A stretch of 37,518 bases of DNA from an uncultured Eubacterium sp. GTDB lineage: Bacteria; Bacillota; Clostridia; Lachnospirales; Lachnospiraceae. This document shows positions 15,494-24,709 of this stretch, piece after piece. The translations under genes and the position numbers were made by a program. The notes beneath the pieces were generated by a model. The model saw only the letters and a list, made by a program, of their open reading frames with translations, was not told where the DNA came from and did no database searches. The stretch is from contig CAKRGF010000026.1 of the NCBI GenBank assembly GCA_934322085.1, positions 1-37,518 of the forward strand. Reading direction: 5' to 3'. Each line of letters begins with the position of its first letter. Position 1 is the stretch's first letter.

Positions 15494-16864
15494 CTATCCA
15501 ACAGAAACCCGCTCTTTCGGGTACGTTTTTACATTCACAAAGCGCTTGGAGTTAAAAAACAGGGCAAGCGAAATCGGACCGATTCGTCCAATATACATTG
15601 TTACTATAATAATTAACCGCGACACCGTAGTCAAATGCGGGGTAAAATCTCTGCTTAATCCAACCGTCGCAATGGCAGAAACAATTTCATACAGACAATC
15701 AATAAAATTGCCCGGCTGAACTGCCGCTAAAATGACTGTAGCTCCTAACATTACACTGAAACTCACGGCAAAAATCGACAGCGCACGGCGCACCGCCATA
15801 TCACTGACTCTCCGTCCAAACATTTCCGTATCACGACGCCCCTTAATAATGGAAACAACCGTTAATACAAGTACCGCCATCGTCGTTGTTTTGATTCCTC
15901 CTGCTGTACCGGACGGTGACCCGCCAATAAACATTAAAAGACAGCACACAAGGGCAGTCGACTTATTTAACCCTGACTGTGAAATGGTACAAAATCCTGC
16001 CGTTCTTGTCGTTACTGACTGAAAAAAAGCTGCCTGAATTTTATCAAAAAAAGACAAAGGACCAAGTGTTGCCGGATTTTGATATTCAAGAATTAATATC
16101 AAAATAGCACCAACCACAATCAAAAAAGCTGTCATAAAAAATACAAGTTTTGCATTTAACGATAAATAATGTAAAGATTCCCTTCCGGTTCGGCGTTTTC
16201 TTTTTCTCTGTTTCATAACATCCAATACATTCCACCAGACCGGGAAACCTAGTCCTCCTAAAATAATCAGCACCATTGTTGTAATATTCACAACCGGATT
16301 TCCGACATAACGGCTCAAACTATCCGGTCCGATTACATCCATCCCGGCATTGCAAAATGCGGACACGGCATTAAAAACAGAATACCAGATTCCCGCCAAA
16401 CCGTAATCCGGAATAAACACTGTCATATAAAGAAGGGCACCCACTGTCTCTACGACAAGGGTCCCCTTTAAAATTTTTTTCACCAAAACAACAAGCCCCT
16501 GAATCGTATCAAGGTTATACGCATCCTGAATCAAAAGTCTTTCTTTCATGCCAATCCGTCGGCGCAAAATCAGCATAAACATCGTAGTAAACGTAATTAC
16601 ACCTAAACCGCCAACCTGAGCCAAAAGTGCAATCACAACCTGTCCAAACAAACTCCAGTGTGCGTATGTAGGCACCGTCACAAGACCGGTCACACATACC
16701 GATGTAGTCGAAGTAAACAGTGCATCCACAATTCCCGTTACTTTTCCTGTTTTCGAAGAAAACGGAAGCATCAAAAGAAATGTTCCAATTACAATAGCAA
16801 CAAAAAATCCAACTGCTATAATTCTTGTCGTTGTAAATTCTTTTTTCCTGCCAAAATGCTTCAC
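15494..16864 (-). CDS. ktrB: Potassium transporter KtrB/TrkH family
   Basis: A 456-residue membrane protein with the four pore-repeat architecture of the SKT superfamily. Pore loops are visible as TSTTSVCVTGL, SAFCNAGMDV, TRTAGFCTI and SAIATVGLSRD, each with the conserved Gly. GGSPSGTAGGIKT matches the intramembrane gating-loop region. The start is GTG at 16864, whose G is also the last base of the upstream TAG stop; the N-terminus then fits the family. It forms a potassium uptake system with KtrA next door. Confidence 0.93.
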   Translation of the reverse strand: MKHFGRKKEFTTTRIIAVGFFVAIVIGTFLLMLPFSSKTGKVTGIVDALFTSTTSVCVTGLVTVPTYAHWSLFGQVVIALLAQVGGLGVITFTTMFMLILRRRIGMKERLLIQDAYNLDTIQGLVVLVKKILKGTLVVETVGALLYMTVFIPDYGLAGIWYSVFNAVSAFCNAGMDVIGPDSLSRYVGNPVVNITTMVLIILGGLGFPVWWNVLDVMKQRKRKRRTGRESLHYLSLNAKLVFFMTAFLIVVGAILILILEYQNPATLGPLSFFDKIQAAFFQSVTTRTAGFCTISQSGLNKSTALVCCLLMFIGGSPSGTAGGIKTTTMAVLVLTVVSIIKGRRDTEMFGRRVSDMAVRRALSIFAVSFSVMLGATVILAAVQPGNFIDCLYEIVSAIATVGLSRDFTPHLTTVSRLIIIVTMYIGRIGPISLALFFNSKRFVNVKTYPKERVSVG

Positions 16865-17997
16865 TAATGAATCACTTCCCTTTCCTTATGGACATAATAC
16901 AGTACATATTTACCTCTGCCACGTGTCTTTGCTTTATAAAGCGAGTCATCTGCCTGCGTATACATCTGTTCAAACGAAACCGGAACTTTTCCTGCCACTG
17001 CAGCTCCGATACTGCAAGTCATATTGATATTTCCATTCTCATTCGATATTGCTTTAATTTCGTGCTGAATACGGGAGCATTTTCCAGCCAGCCAGTCCTC
17101 ACTCTTTAAGTTTCTGACATAAACCATAAACTCATCCCCTCCGACACGTCCAATGATATCTGAGCCACGGAAAATACTTGTCAAAAACTCCGCAACATTT
17201 TCCAAAAACATATCGCCGACAAGTTTACCAAGTTCATCATTCATGCGCTTCATATTATCAATATCAACAAGAAGAAGTGCACATTCATGTGTCTCATCCC
17301 TTGCATTTAAAGTGTCACGCAGAGAATTTTCAAATGAAAACTTATTCAAAATTCCCGTAACAGGGTCTACCATACAGCGTCTCTGATACTCACGCTTCGC
17401 ATTGTTATCACGGATTCGAAGCTGCACAATCGTAAGTGTCATCATATAACCAAGCACCAATCCAATAAATGCCGTAAAGACGTCAGATTGGGCAATACGC
17501 GGAACTTTATACCAAAGAGTAACTATTGAGTAAACCAAATCAACAATTGCCATTAATGGTATAATCAATCGAAAGCGAAGAATAAATACCGTTGGTGTTA
17601 CAATCAGTAACAGCGGCACAAAACTAGCCGGGACATTACGGAACGGAAAAATGTCAATCCATGCTGTTATTATAAACATCCCCAGTATAAATAATGTACA
17701 AATTGTATTTGCCACACGATAATGAATCTTTGGTCTCGAAGCATAAAAAATTGAAATTCCTGCTGTCAAAACAACAAATCCAAACAATACATAATACGGT
17801 AACGAAATAGTCCATCCACGAACCAAAAATGGCGTAAAGAAAAATGCAAACAAAATAAAAGGCACCAAAAAAATTGTAACTTTTTTTAACATTCTTAAAT
17901 TCTGTCTGCCACTCTCTTCCCTGCAATCTAAAAAAAACTGTCTTCGTTCGCGGTTATATCTGTTAAAAAGTTCCGAATACAATTTCGTACGTGTCAT
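16864..17997 (-). CDS. Membrane-bound diguanylate cyclase (GGDEF protein)
   Basis: A 377-residue protein with about six hydrophobic segments between residues 38 and 192, then a GGDEF domain. The active site is intact (GGDEF at 286-290), with VDIDNMKRMND upstream and an RGSD inhibitory I-site at 277-280, so it should make c-di-GMP and be product-inhibited. The membrane part belongs to no sensor family I recognise. The start at 17997 follows AAAAAGGAG. It lies 19 bp after prfA and overlaps ktrB by one base, an unusual link between c-di-GMP and potassium uptake. Confidence 0.93.
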   Translation of the reverse strand: MTRTKLYSELFNRYNRERRQFFLDCREESGRQNLRMLKKVTIFLVPFILFAFFFTPFLVRGWTISLPYYVLFGFVVLTAGISIFYASRPKIHYRVANTICTLFILGMFIITAWIDIFPFRNVPASFVPLLLIVTPTVFILRFRLIIPLMAIVDLVYSIVTLWYKVPRIAQSDVFTAFIGLVLGYMMTLTIVQLRIRDNNAKREYQRRCMVDPVTGILNKFSFENSLRDTLNARDETHECALLLVDIDNMKRMNDELGKLVGDMFLENVAEFLTSIFRGSDIIGRVGGDEFMVYVRNLKSEDWLAGKCSRIQHEIKAISNENGNINMTCSIGAAVAGKVPVSFEQMYTQADDSLYKAKTRGRGKYVLYYVHKEREVIH

Positions 17998-18016
17998 AAT
18001 CCCCTCTCCTTTTTAC

Positions 18017-19090
18017 TTAATTCTGATTCATTTTTGCCAGTTTTGCTGCCTGATCCGCAGCAATCAAACTATCAATAACTTCATTCAAATCCCCATTGAT
18101 AATCGAATCCAGTTTGTGAAGCGTAAGTTTAATTCGGTGATCCGTCACCCTTCCCTGTGGATAATTGTAAGTACGGATTTTCTCCGAGCGGTCTCCGGTA
18201 CCAATCTGGCTTCTTCTCTCCTCCGCTTCCGCATCGTGTGCTTTGGCGCGCTCCAGTTCATACAGTCTCGCACGAAGCACTTTCAGCGCCTTATCCTTAT
18301 TTTTCAACTGTGATTTTTCATCCTGACATGAAATAACGATGCCGGTCGGAATATGAGTTAAGCGCACCGCTGAATCTGTCGTATTGACACACTGTCCACC
18401 GTTTCCGGAGGCACGGAACACGTCAAATTTACAATCATTCATGTCCAATTCCACTTCCACTTCCTCCACTTCCGGCATAATTGCCACAGTAGCTGTCGAA
18501 GTATGGATTCGTCCGCCGGACTCTGTTGCCGGAATTCGCTGCACACGGTGTACGCCGCTTTCATATTTTAATTTTGAATACGCACCGGTTCCATTAATCA
18601 TAAAAACAATTTCCTTAAAGCCGCCGATACCATTTTCATTCGAGTTCATCGTATCCACTTTCCAGCGGTTTGTCTCGGCAAATTTACAGTACATACGGTA
18701 CAAATCGGCAGCAAACAGCGCAGCCTCATCACCACCGGCACCGGCACGAATTTCCACGATTACGTTTTTATCATCATTCGGGTCCTTTGGCAGAAGTAAA
18801 ATACGAAGTTCATTCTCAATATCGTCAATTTTGCTTTTGCACTCATTGAGTTCCTCTTTTGCGAGTTCTCTCATTTCCTCGTCAGTTTCCTCTTCGAGCA
18901 TCGCCAAACTATCTTCAATTCCCGCTTTTGTCTCTTTATATTCGCGGTATTTTTCCACAATCGGCTCCAAATCTGACTGTTCTTTCATCAGTTTCTGATA
19001 TCTCGATGCGTCATTTAACACCTCCGGCTCACTTAATTCTTTGAGCACTTCATCATAACGAAACAAAATATCTTCTAATTTGTCAAACAT
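18017..19090 (-). CDS. prfA: Peptide chain release factor 1
   Basis: A 357-residue class I release factor that reads UAA and UAG. The PAT codon-recognition tripeptide (Pro187-Thr189, in RIPATESGG) marks it as RF1 and not RF2. The GGQ motif is at 231-233 in ASGNGGQCVNTTDSAVR. The start at 19090 has AGGAGG six bases before it; an upstream extension of 13 codons is rejected because it overlaps prmC. It follows its own modifying enzyme gene prmC by 10 bp. Confidence 0.97.
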   Translation of the reverse strand: MFDKLEDILFRYDEVLKELSEPEVLNDASRYQKLMKEQSDLEPIVEKYREYKETKAGIEDSLAMLEEETDEEMRELAKEELNECKSKIDDIENELRILLLPKDPNDDKNVIVEIRAGAGGDEAALFAADLYRMYCKFAETNRWKVDTMNSNENGIGGFKEIVFMINGTGAYSKLKYESGVHRVQRIPATESGGRIHTSTATVAIMPEVEEVEVELDMNDCKFDVFRASGNGGQCVNTTDSAVRLTHIPTGIVISCQDEKSQLKNKDKALKVLRARLYELERAKAHDAEAEERRSQIGTGDRSEKIRTYNYPQGRVTDHRIKLTLHKLDSIINGDLNEVIDSLIAADQAAKLAKMNQN

Positions 19091-19100
19091 ATGCTTCCTC

Positions 19101-19940
19101 CTAACGAACCATTTCCGTCTGTAAACCAAACACTATCCGGTTTCGTCCACAGTAATCTTTTTTTATTGTAATTTCTTTGAACCCTGCCGCTTCCATCAGT
19201 CCGCTTACTGCGTCTGCCTGTTCACAGCCAATTTCAAAGAACAAATAACCATTTTCCTTTAAATATTTCGGTGCCTCTTTTATAATGCGCCGATAAAACA
19301 AAAGACCATCCGCACTGCCATCTAAGGCAAGTCTTGGCTCATAATCCCTTACTTCCGGCATCAGCATCAAAATCTCATCACTTTCAATATATGGCGGATT
19401 CGATACAATTACATCAAATGTACCTTCGATGTCCGCAAATAAATCACTCTGAATACAAGTGACATCCACTTGATTTTTCTTTGCATTTTCCTTTGCTGTA
19501 AAAAGTGCTCCCTCCGATATATCCGAAAGCGTTACACTCTTACAGCCACCTAGTTTCCCCAGACTAATTCCAATGCATCCGGAACCCGTACACAAATCAA
19601 GTACATCTGCTCCTTCACATTTTTTCAGGACTTCCTCTACCAGACACTCGGTATCCTGCCTCGGTATCAGGACATTTTCATTGACCAAAAACGGAAGTCC
19701 CATAAACTCCGTTTTGCCTAACAGATATTCGAGTGGAATCCGCTCACACCGTTTCGCAATCAGTGCAAGAAACCGCTCGGTTTTCTGTCTTTCTGCCTCC
19801 AATTCCCGATCTAAAAAGAAACCGTTCTTTGACGTTTCAAAACAATCCGAAAATAAATACCATGCATTTAATTTTGCCTCTGGTACACCTTTTTTCGATA
19901 ATCGTTTTTCGCCTTCGTTTAAAAGTTCCTGCCACGTCAT
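19101..19940 (-). CDS. prmC: Release factor glutamine methyltransferase
   Basis: A 279-residue enzyme that methylates the Gln of the GGQ motif in release factors using S-adenosylmethionine. It has the helical N-terminal domain, SAM motif DLCTGSGCIG (115-124) and substrate-Gln motif NPPY (181-184). Its ATG overlaps the DUF1385 stop as ATGA, so the two are coupled. prfA follows directly, the usual pairing. Confidence 0.96.
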   Translation of the reverse strand: MTWQELLNEGEKRLSKKGVPEAKLNAWYLFSDCFETSKNGFFLDRELEAERQKTERFLALIAKRCERIPLEYLLGKTEFMGLPFLVNENVLIPRQDTECLVEEVLKKCEGADVLDLCTGSGCIGISLGKLGGCKSVTLSDISEGALFTAKENAKKNQVDVTCIQSDLFADIEGTFDVIVSNPPYIESDEILMLMPEVRDYEPRLALDGSADGLLFYRRIIKEAPKYLKENGYLFFEIGCEQADAVSGLMEAAGFKEITIKKDYCGRNRIVFGLQTEMVR

Positions 19941-21013
19941 GTGTCTGATTCCTTCTTTTCTTCGTCCGATGGTTCCGGTGCTTCAAAATAACGGTCAAGA
20001 GCATTCAAAAATTCATCTTCCTCTTCGTTATCCTCATCATCAATGCTGAGAATCTCGATTTCGTCCTCAATCTTATCCTTAACCTCTTCTACCGGTTCCT
20101 CTTCGTTTTCTGTTTTTTCTTCCTCAAGAAAGGCTCTCCAGTCAAATACTGCTTCCACTGCCGCAATTGCCACTTCAAGCATTGAGTCATCCGGCTCTTT
20201 CGTCGTAAGGCTCTGCAGCATAAGTCCTGGTTTACTGAGCACATTAATAACTTTATTATCATGCTCTCCCGCATAGCGGATAAACTCATAGGACAAGCCG
20301 GCAATAACCGGAATCAGCAAAATACGCAGCACCATACGGAGCCACACATTTCCTACTACAATAAACATGAAAAACAAAATACTGACAAACATAACAATCA
20401 AAAGAAAACTTGTTCCACAGCGTTTGTGAACCGTCGTCTGCATACGAACATTTTCTACCGTTAATTCTTTGCCATTTTCCACACAGTTAATCGATTTATG
20501 CTCCGCCCCGTGATACATAAACACACGCTTAATATCTTCCATACAAGAAATCAATTTCACATAAATAACAAAAAGAGCCACACGAATGACACCCTCAATC
20601 AATCCACGCAATTGAGGCGAAGGCACCGGGCGTTTCAATGCTTCGGAAATGAGAAATGGAACAATCACAAAGATTCCAACCGCCAGCACAATGGCAAGCA
20701 GCATAACGAGCCCCATAACAAGACTTTCTTTTTTCTCATTTTTTTCTTTCGCCTCTTTTTCCTCCTCTTCCTCAAAAAAAGAAGCCGAATAATTCAATGT
20801 TTTCATTCCCGTCGACAAAGACTCAGCAAATATCACCATTCCACGAATAATCGGCAGAGACGCTATTTTATACTTATCCCGAATACTCGACGTCGCTTTT
20901 TTCGTCACTTCAATTTCACCATCCGGCTTACGGACGGCAACCGAATATTCTTTTTCATGTTTCATCATCACGCCTTCGATGACTGCCTGACCGCCAAGCT
21001 TTGAATACCTCAT
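19937..21013 (-). CDS. DUF1385 membrane protein
   Basis: A 358-residue protein beginning MRYSKLGGQAVIEGVMMK, the conserved start of DUF1385. It has several membrane helices (about residues 95-125, 140-160 and 195-240) and the motif YHGAEHKSINCVE with KRCGTSF, which may bind metal. The C-terminal 80 residues are strongly acidic and look disordered. Biochemical function is unknown; the family is nearly always beside rpmE, prmC and prfA in Clostridia. The start at 21013 has AAGGAG; the longer frame upstream reads through the terminator and is rejected. Confidence 0.92.
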   Translation of the reverse strand: MRYSKLGGQAVIEGVMMKHEKEYSVAVRKPDGEIEVTKKATSSIRDKYKIASLPIIRGMVIFAESLSTGMKTLNYSASFFEEEEEKEAKEKNEKKESLVMGLVMLLAIVLAVGIFVIVPFLISEALKRPVPSPQLRGLIEGVIRVALFVIYVKLISCMEDIKRVFMYHGAEHKSINCVENGKELTVENVRMQTTVHKRCGTSFLLIVMFVSILFFMFIVVGNVWLRMVLRILLIPVIAGLSYEFIRYAGEHDNKVINVLSKPGLMLQSLTTKEPDDSMLEVAIAAVEAVFDWRAFLEEEKTENEEEPVEEVKDKIEDEIEILSIDDEDNEEEDEFLNALDRYFEAPEPSDEEKKESDT

Positions 21014-21040
21014 GAATACTCTCCTTTCACTCAAATATGG

Positions 21041-21071
21041 AAAAAAGGGCAGAGTCACGTCGACTCTGCCC
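21041..21071 (-). terminator. Terminator between rpmE and DUF1385
   Basis: Minus strand: GGGCAGAGTC, a short loop and GACTCTGCCC form a perfect 10-bp GC-rich stem followed by TTTTTT. It lies 15 bp past the rpmE stop and 28 bp before the next start codon. No promoter fits in between, so downstream genes probably depend on read-through. Confidence 0.9.
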
Positions 21072-21085
21072 ACATTCTCAATCCA

Positions 21086-21292
21086 CTATTTCAAGCCATA
21101 CTTACGATTGAACTTATCGATTGCACCACGAGCTGCTACCGACTTCTGCTGTCCGGTATAGAATGGATGGCACTTAGAACAAACTTCAACGTGAATTTCT
21201 TCTTTTGTTGAGCCTGTCTCAAACGTATTACCACAGTTGCAAATCACTTTTGCCTGGTAATATTCTGGATGAATTCCCTCTCTCATGTTCAT
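21086..21292 (-). CDS. rpmE: 50S ribosomal protein L31 (zinc-binding type)
   Basis: A 68-residue ribosomal protein of the large subunit. HPEYYQAKVICNCGNTF and VCSKCHPFYTGQQ are diagnostic; the CNC and CSKC cysteines make it the zinc-binding (C+) form, not the zinc-free paralogue made in zinc starvation. The ATG at 21292 lies 4 bases from GAGG and a second ATG two codons on (21286) lies 10 bases from it; either could be used. It has its own promoter and terminator, so it can be expressed strongly as a single gene. Confidence 0.96.
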   Translation of the reverse strand: MNMREGIHPEYYQAKVICNCGNTFETGSTKEEIHVEVCSKCHPFYTGQQKSVAARGAIDKFNRKYGLK

Positions 21293-21360
21293 TTCACCTC
21301 ACTACTTGTATTTTCCTTATATATAAAAGGATAATTGTCTTGCTCAAAAACTGCTCGCTC

Positions 21361-21389
21361 ATTATATCATGTCCTTATTATAATTGCAA
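21361..21389 (-). promoter_or_regulatory. SigA-type promoter of rpmE
   Basis: Minus strand: TTGCAA (21389-21384), 17 bases and TATAAT (21366-21361), about 60 bp before the rpmE start and overlapping the region just after the rho stop codon. Confidence 0.8.
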
Positions 21390-21400
21390 GCATTTTTTAC

Positions 21401-23131
21401 TTATAAATGCATTTTTTTGACCGTTTCAATAAATTCTTCATTATTCTTGGTCCGTTTAAACAAATTCAGAATCTGCTCTAGGGCAGGTTCCGGTTTCATG
21501 CCACCAAGTGCTTTCCGAATTTTCACTACCGCTTCCTGTTCCTCACTGTCTAACAGCAAGTCCTCACGACGTGTACTTGATTTCTGAATATCAATGGCAG
21601 GAAAAATACGTTTTTCCGATAAACTGCGGTCTAATACAAGTTCCATATTACCAGTTCCCTTAAATTCTTCAAATACAACATCATCCATACGGCTTCCGGT
21701 ATCAACAAGTGCTGTAGCAAGAATCGTCAAGCTGCCGCCCTCACGCATATTACGTGCTGCACCAAAAAAACGTTTTGGCATATGCAGTGCCGCCGGGTCA
21801 AGACCACCGGAAAGCGTACGTCCGCTTGGCGTCACGGTCAGATTATAAGCTCTCGCCAGACGTGTAATACTGTCTAACAAAATCATAACATCTTCCCCAC
21901 TCTCCACAAGACGTTTGGCATGTTCAATTACCATTTCCGATACACGCTTGTGGTTTTCCGGTAATTCATCAAATGTAGAATAAATTACTTCTACCTGTTC
22001 GCCCTCAATCGACTCTTTAATATCTGTAACTTCTTCCGGTCTCTCATCAATCAGAAGAACAATCAGTTTCATCTTCGGATGATTTTTCGTAACTGCCTTA
22101 GCTACCTGTTTTAATAAAGTTGTCTTTCCGGTTTTGGGCTGTGAGACAATCATACCACGCTGTCCCTTACCGATCGGTGCAATCAAATCCAGCATTCGCA
22201 TTGACACACCCGCATCCGGCGTTTCCAAATGAATTCGGTTATTTGGGAAAATCGGTGTTAAATCCTCAAATTTTTTACGATGATACAAATACGTCGGCGA
22301 ATAACCATTCACCTTTGTCATATACAATAGGGCACTAAACTTTTCACTCGGATTTTTAGTTTTCAGATTTCCCTCAATAATATCACCCGTCCGCAAACCA
22401 AACCGGCGGATAAACTGTGGTGCCACATAAACATCATCTTCTCCCGGAAGGAAATTATCACAACGGATAAATCCATAATTTTCCGGCATAATTTCCAAAA
22501 TACCATTTTTCGTGATTCCACTATCTAATTCTTTCAGTTCGGTCGGTTGCACTTCCGCAATCTGACGATCTTTAACGATTGATATTAGTCCATCACTTCC
22601 ATCGTGATACTTCTGTGGATGATTGTTATAATAATAATTCGGCTGACTCACACGCTCATGCTGCTGTGGTTTCTCCGCATGGTAACTTCTCTCATGCTGA
22701 TTATAATATCTATCCCCATGCGAATCGTTACGCCTGTCGCTGTAAGACTCATTTTTTCTTTCACTGTAACCATTGTTATTATAACCGCTGTTGTTATAGC
22801 TATTGCTATATCCACCATTACTATATCCGTTTTCACTGCGCCGCATCGGACGACGTTCAAATCTCTCTGGACGCTCCGTCCGCTCTACTCGTTCTGCTCT
22901 TGGCTGCCTTGCCGGACGTTCAATCGGTGATTTCTGGGAAATCAGTTTTCTTTCCACTTGTTTTCTATCGGTCTGCTTTTCTATCTGTTTTTCTTTCTTT
23001 TTAGGTGCTTCTTCAGAAACTTCTGTCAATTTCTGAATCAATTCCTGTTTGCGCAGTGCTGTAATACCTTTCAGCCCTTTTTTCTTCGCAATTTCGCGCA
23101 ATTCTACCAATGTCTTTTTCGAAAAATCCAT
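21401..23131 (-). CDS. rho: Transcription termination factor Rho with a long disordered N-terminal insertion
   Basis: A 576-residue Rho helicase, about 150 residues longer than the E. coli protein. Residues 1-40 are the Rho N-terminal helical domain; about 45-180 is low complexity, first Arg/Glu/Lys-rich, then rich in Asn, Tyr, Gly and Ser (100-178). The cold-shock RNA-binding domain follows (about 208-275, with GYGFIR-like NYGFIRCDNFLPGEDDVYV), then the ATPase with Walker A SQPKTGKTT (330-338), LLIDERPEEVTD, and the Q-loop/R-loop region. The insertion resembles the prion-like or phase-separating Rho insertions reported in some Clostridia and Bacteroidetes. It is transcribed alone from 23267-23295 with a roughly 130-base leader. 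Confidence 0.96.
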   Translation of the reverse strand: MDFSKKTLVELREIAKKKGLKGITALRKQELIQKLTEVSEEAPKKKEKQIEKQTDRKQVERKLISQKSPIERPARQPRAERVERTERPERFERRPMRRSENGYSNGGYSNSYNNSGYNNNGYSERKNESYSDRRNDSHGDRYYNQHERSYHAEKPQQHERVSQPNYYYNNHPQKYHDGSDGLISIVKDRQIAEVQPTELKELDSGITKNGILEIMPENYGFIRCDNFLPGEDDVYVAPQFIRRFGLRTGDIIEGNLKTKNPSEKFSALLYMTKVNGYSPTYLYHRKKFEDLTPIFPNNRIHLETPDAGVSMRMLDLIAPIGKGQRGMIVSQPKTGKTTLLKQVAKAVTKNHPKMKLIVLLIDERPEEVTDIKESIEGEQVEVIYSTFDELPENHKRVSEMVIEHAKRLVESGEDVMILLDSITRLARAYNLTVTPSGRTLSGGLDPAALHMPKRFFGAARNMREGGSLTILATALVDTGSRMDDVVFEEFKGTGNMELVLDRSLSEKRIFPAIDIQKSSTRREDLLLDSEEQEAVVKIRKALGGMKPEPALEQILNLFKRTKNNEEFIETVKKMHL

Positions 23132-23266
23132 ACATTACTTCCTTTCTCTGCTACTACTTCTCAACCACTCTTTTTTAATCCAGTCTCAATAGGAATTTAA
23201 ACGCTCGAAATTCAGATAATCGAATGTCACATGATTATAAATTATGTACTATGATTCTGAATTTTC

Positions 23267-23295
23267 ATTATAACGGATAAAAAAACGTTCGTCAA
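23267..23295 (-). promoter_or_regulatory. SigA-type promoter of rho
   Basis: Minus strand: TTGACG (23295-23290), a 17-base spacer and TATAAT (23272-23267). The predicted start near 23260 gives a leader of about 130 bases, room for the Rho autoregulation known in other bacteria. Confidence 0.85.
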
Positions 23296-23323
23296 GAACT
23301 TAACAAACAGAATTACACGCTTC

Positions 23324-24550
23324 CTAAAATTCAATCCGATTTTTTTTCATCAAATCCCTCGCCGTATCCAAAGAATCGACACCAGTTCTGTTTTTAATCG
23401 GTGCAAATTCACATTCTCTCTCAACCTCAAAAGATAAACAGTTGTCCATCATCCGAATCATATCCAAAACAAGAAGCTCAAATTTGTAACCGTTTGGCTC
23501 TTCTGGTTTCATCATCTGTCCATCCTCTGCCATGTATGGAATTTTTTTCTCTACCACATGCGTCGGCATATACTCATTCATGATTTTCGTCAGTGTTTTG
23601 ACATCAAATAAATAATTCAAAATAACACCGTAATTATATAACAGTCGTCCGTTTTCATCTTTGGAATGAATCATTTCATCAGTCATTTCATAATATTCCA
23701 CAATCGATGGTTTTCCATCTTCTAAACAAAGTACGCCAACCTTTTCATTTGGGTCCGCTTTTGCTACTACTTTCGAGCCGCACACACAGCCTGCCTCAAT
23801 CGTTGCACCCACAAATACCGGGTCAGCCATCTTCTGAAGTACATTATCCACAGAAAATACGTTCAGCCATTCCACTCCAAACTCATTGATTTTATCCAAA
23901 AGACCAGCTTTTGCCAAGGAAGAGAACCAGCCGCCATTTCCGTTTGGTGATGTTGAAAGTTTCGCTTTTCCTTCCATATAAATCTTTCCGTCATAGCTTA
24001 CCGACGGTGCCATTTCCTGAATGAAAAAGAATACATAGTCTTTGTTATAACCAAAATAATCGTGTTCTTTGAAAAACTGTGTCGTATCATCATTGTTTTT
24101 TTCACTTGTCATCACAAATAATGGAATCCATGCACCTGCTTTTTCCTTCACCTGCATTAAATTATGTATTAACTGTTCAAACAGATATAATTCTTTCGTT
24201 ACGCCGACATTTAACATACCTTTCGGCTTATCCAGACCAAGTCTTGTTCCCTGTCCGCCTGCCAAAAGAACTGCTCCCACTTTACAGTCGCGAATTGCCT
24301 GCAGTCCAATTTCTTCATAATGCTCTCTCTTTGCCGCAATCTCCTCTAATGTCACTGCACCGAGTGGCTCTAATTTCCCTTTTGGAATCTCTTTTACTCC
24401 GCCCTGAATCAAATCAAGAAGAGATAAATCCAAATCTTCAATCTGTTTTAACAGAGCTTCTTTCTCCTCTTCTCCCAATTCCTCGTAATATTGTAATAAA
24501 TGCTCCTGACCGGCAGGTACTAATTTCTGCTTTGCTTCTTCGTAGGTCAT
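23324..24550 (-). CDS. UDPGP-family uridylyltransferase (UTP-glucose-1-P or UDP-HexNAc type)
   Basis: A 408-residue nucleotidyltransferase of the eukaryote-like UDPGP/AGX family, not the bacterial GalU type. The nucleotide loop reads LLAGGQGTRLGLDKPKGM (about 95-112). FFIQEMAPSVS, NGNGGWFSSL and NVFSVDNVL are conserved core motifs, and EVERECEFAPIKNRTG is the C-terminal sugar-site segment. It makes UDP-glucose or UDP-N-acetylhexosamine; sequence alone cannot choose. The start at 24550 (MTYEEAK) follows GGAGA; eight extra upstream codons are less likely. It is divergent from the malic enzyme gene. Confidence 0.88.
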   Translation of the reverse strand: MTYEEAKQKLVPAGQEHLLQYYEELGEEEKEALLKQIEDLDLSLLDLIQGGVKEIPKGKLEPLGAVTLEEIAAKREHYEEIGLQAIRDCKVGAVLLAGGQGTRLGLDKPKGMLNVGVTKELYLFEQLIHNLMQVKEKAGAWIPLFVMTSEKNNDDTTQFFKEHDYFGYNKDYVFFFIQEMAPSVSYDGKIYMEGKAKLSTSPNGNGGWFSSLAKAGLLDKINEFGVEWLNVFSVDNVLQKMADPVFVGATIEAGCVCGSKVVAKADPNEKVGVLCLEDGKPSIVEYYEMTDEMIHSKDENGRLLYNYGVILNYLFDVKTLTKIMNEYMPTHVVEKKIPYMAEDGQMMKPEEPNGYKFELLVLDMIRMMDNCLSFEVERECEFAPIKNRTGVDSLDTARDLMKKNRIEF

Positions 24551-24594
24551 TCTCCATTCTCCTTTCCTTGGCACTACAACGCCATCTTATCCTC

Positions 24595-24622
24595 ATTGTA
24601 CCATTTTCCATAAAAAGTACAA
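24595..24622 (-). promoter_or_regulatory. SigA-type promoter of the uridylyltransferase gene
   Basis: Minus strand: TTGTAC (24622-24617), 16 bases and TACAAT (24600-24595). It is back to back with the plus-strand promoter at 24633-24661. Confidence 0.65.
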
Positions 24623-24632
24623 GAGAAACTTA

Positions 24633-24661
24633 TTGTGTTTAACAGGGAAAAATGATATCAT
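24633..24661 (+). promoter_or_regulatory. Likely promoter of the malic enzyme operon
   Basis: TTGTGT (24633-24638), 17 bases and TATCAT (24656-24661), about 50 bp before the malic enzyme start. The -10 box is imperfect, so confidence is moderate. Confidence 0.5.
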
Positions 24662-24709
24662 TATTGTTATATGTTTAATGGATTTGTACAAGATAGAATG
24701 GAGGATATT

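Noticed and set aside
22579..23004. Long plus-strand reading frames opposite rho
   Set aside because: They mirror the low-complexity asparagine/tyrosine tract of rho, giving His/Tyr/Cys-rich translations with no ribosome binding site or recognisable domain.
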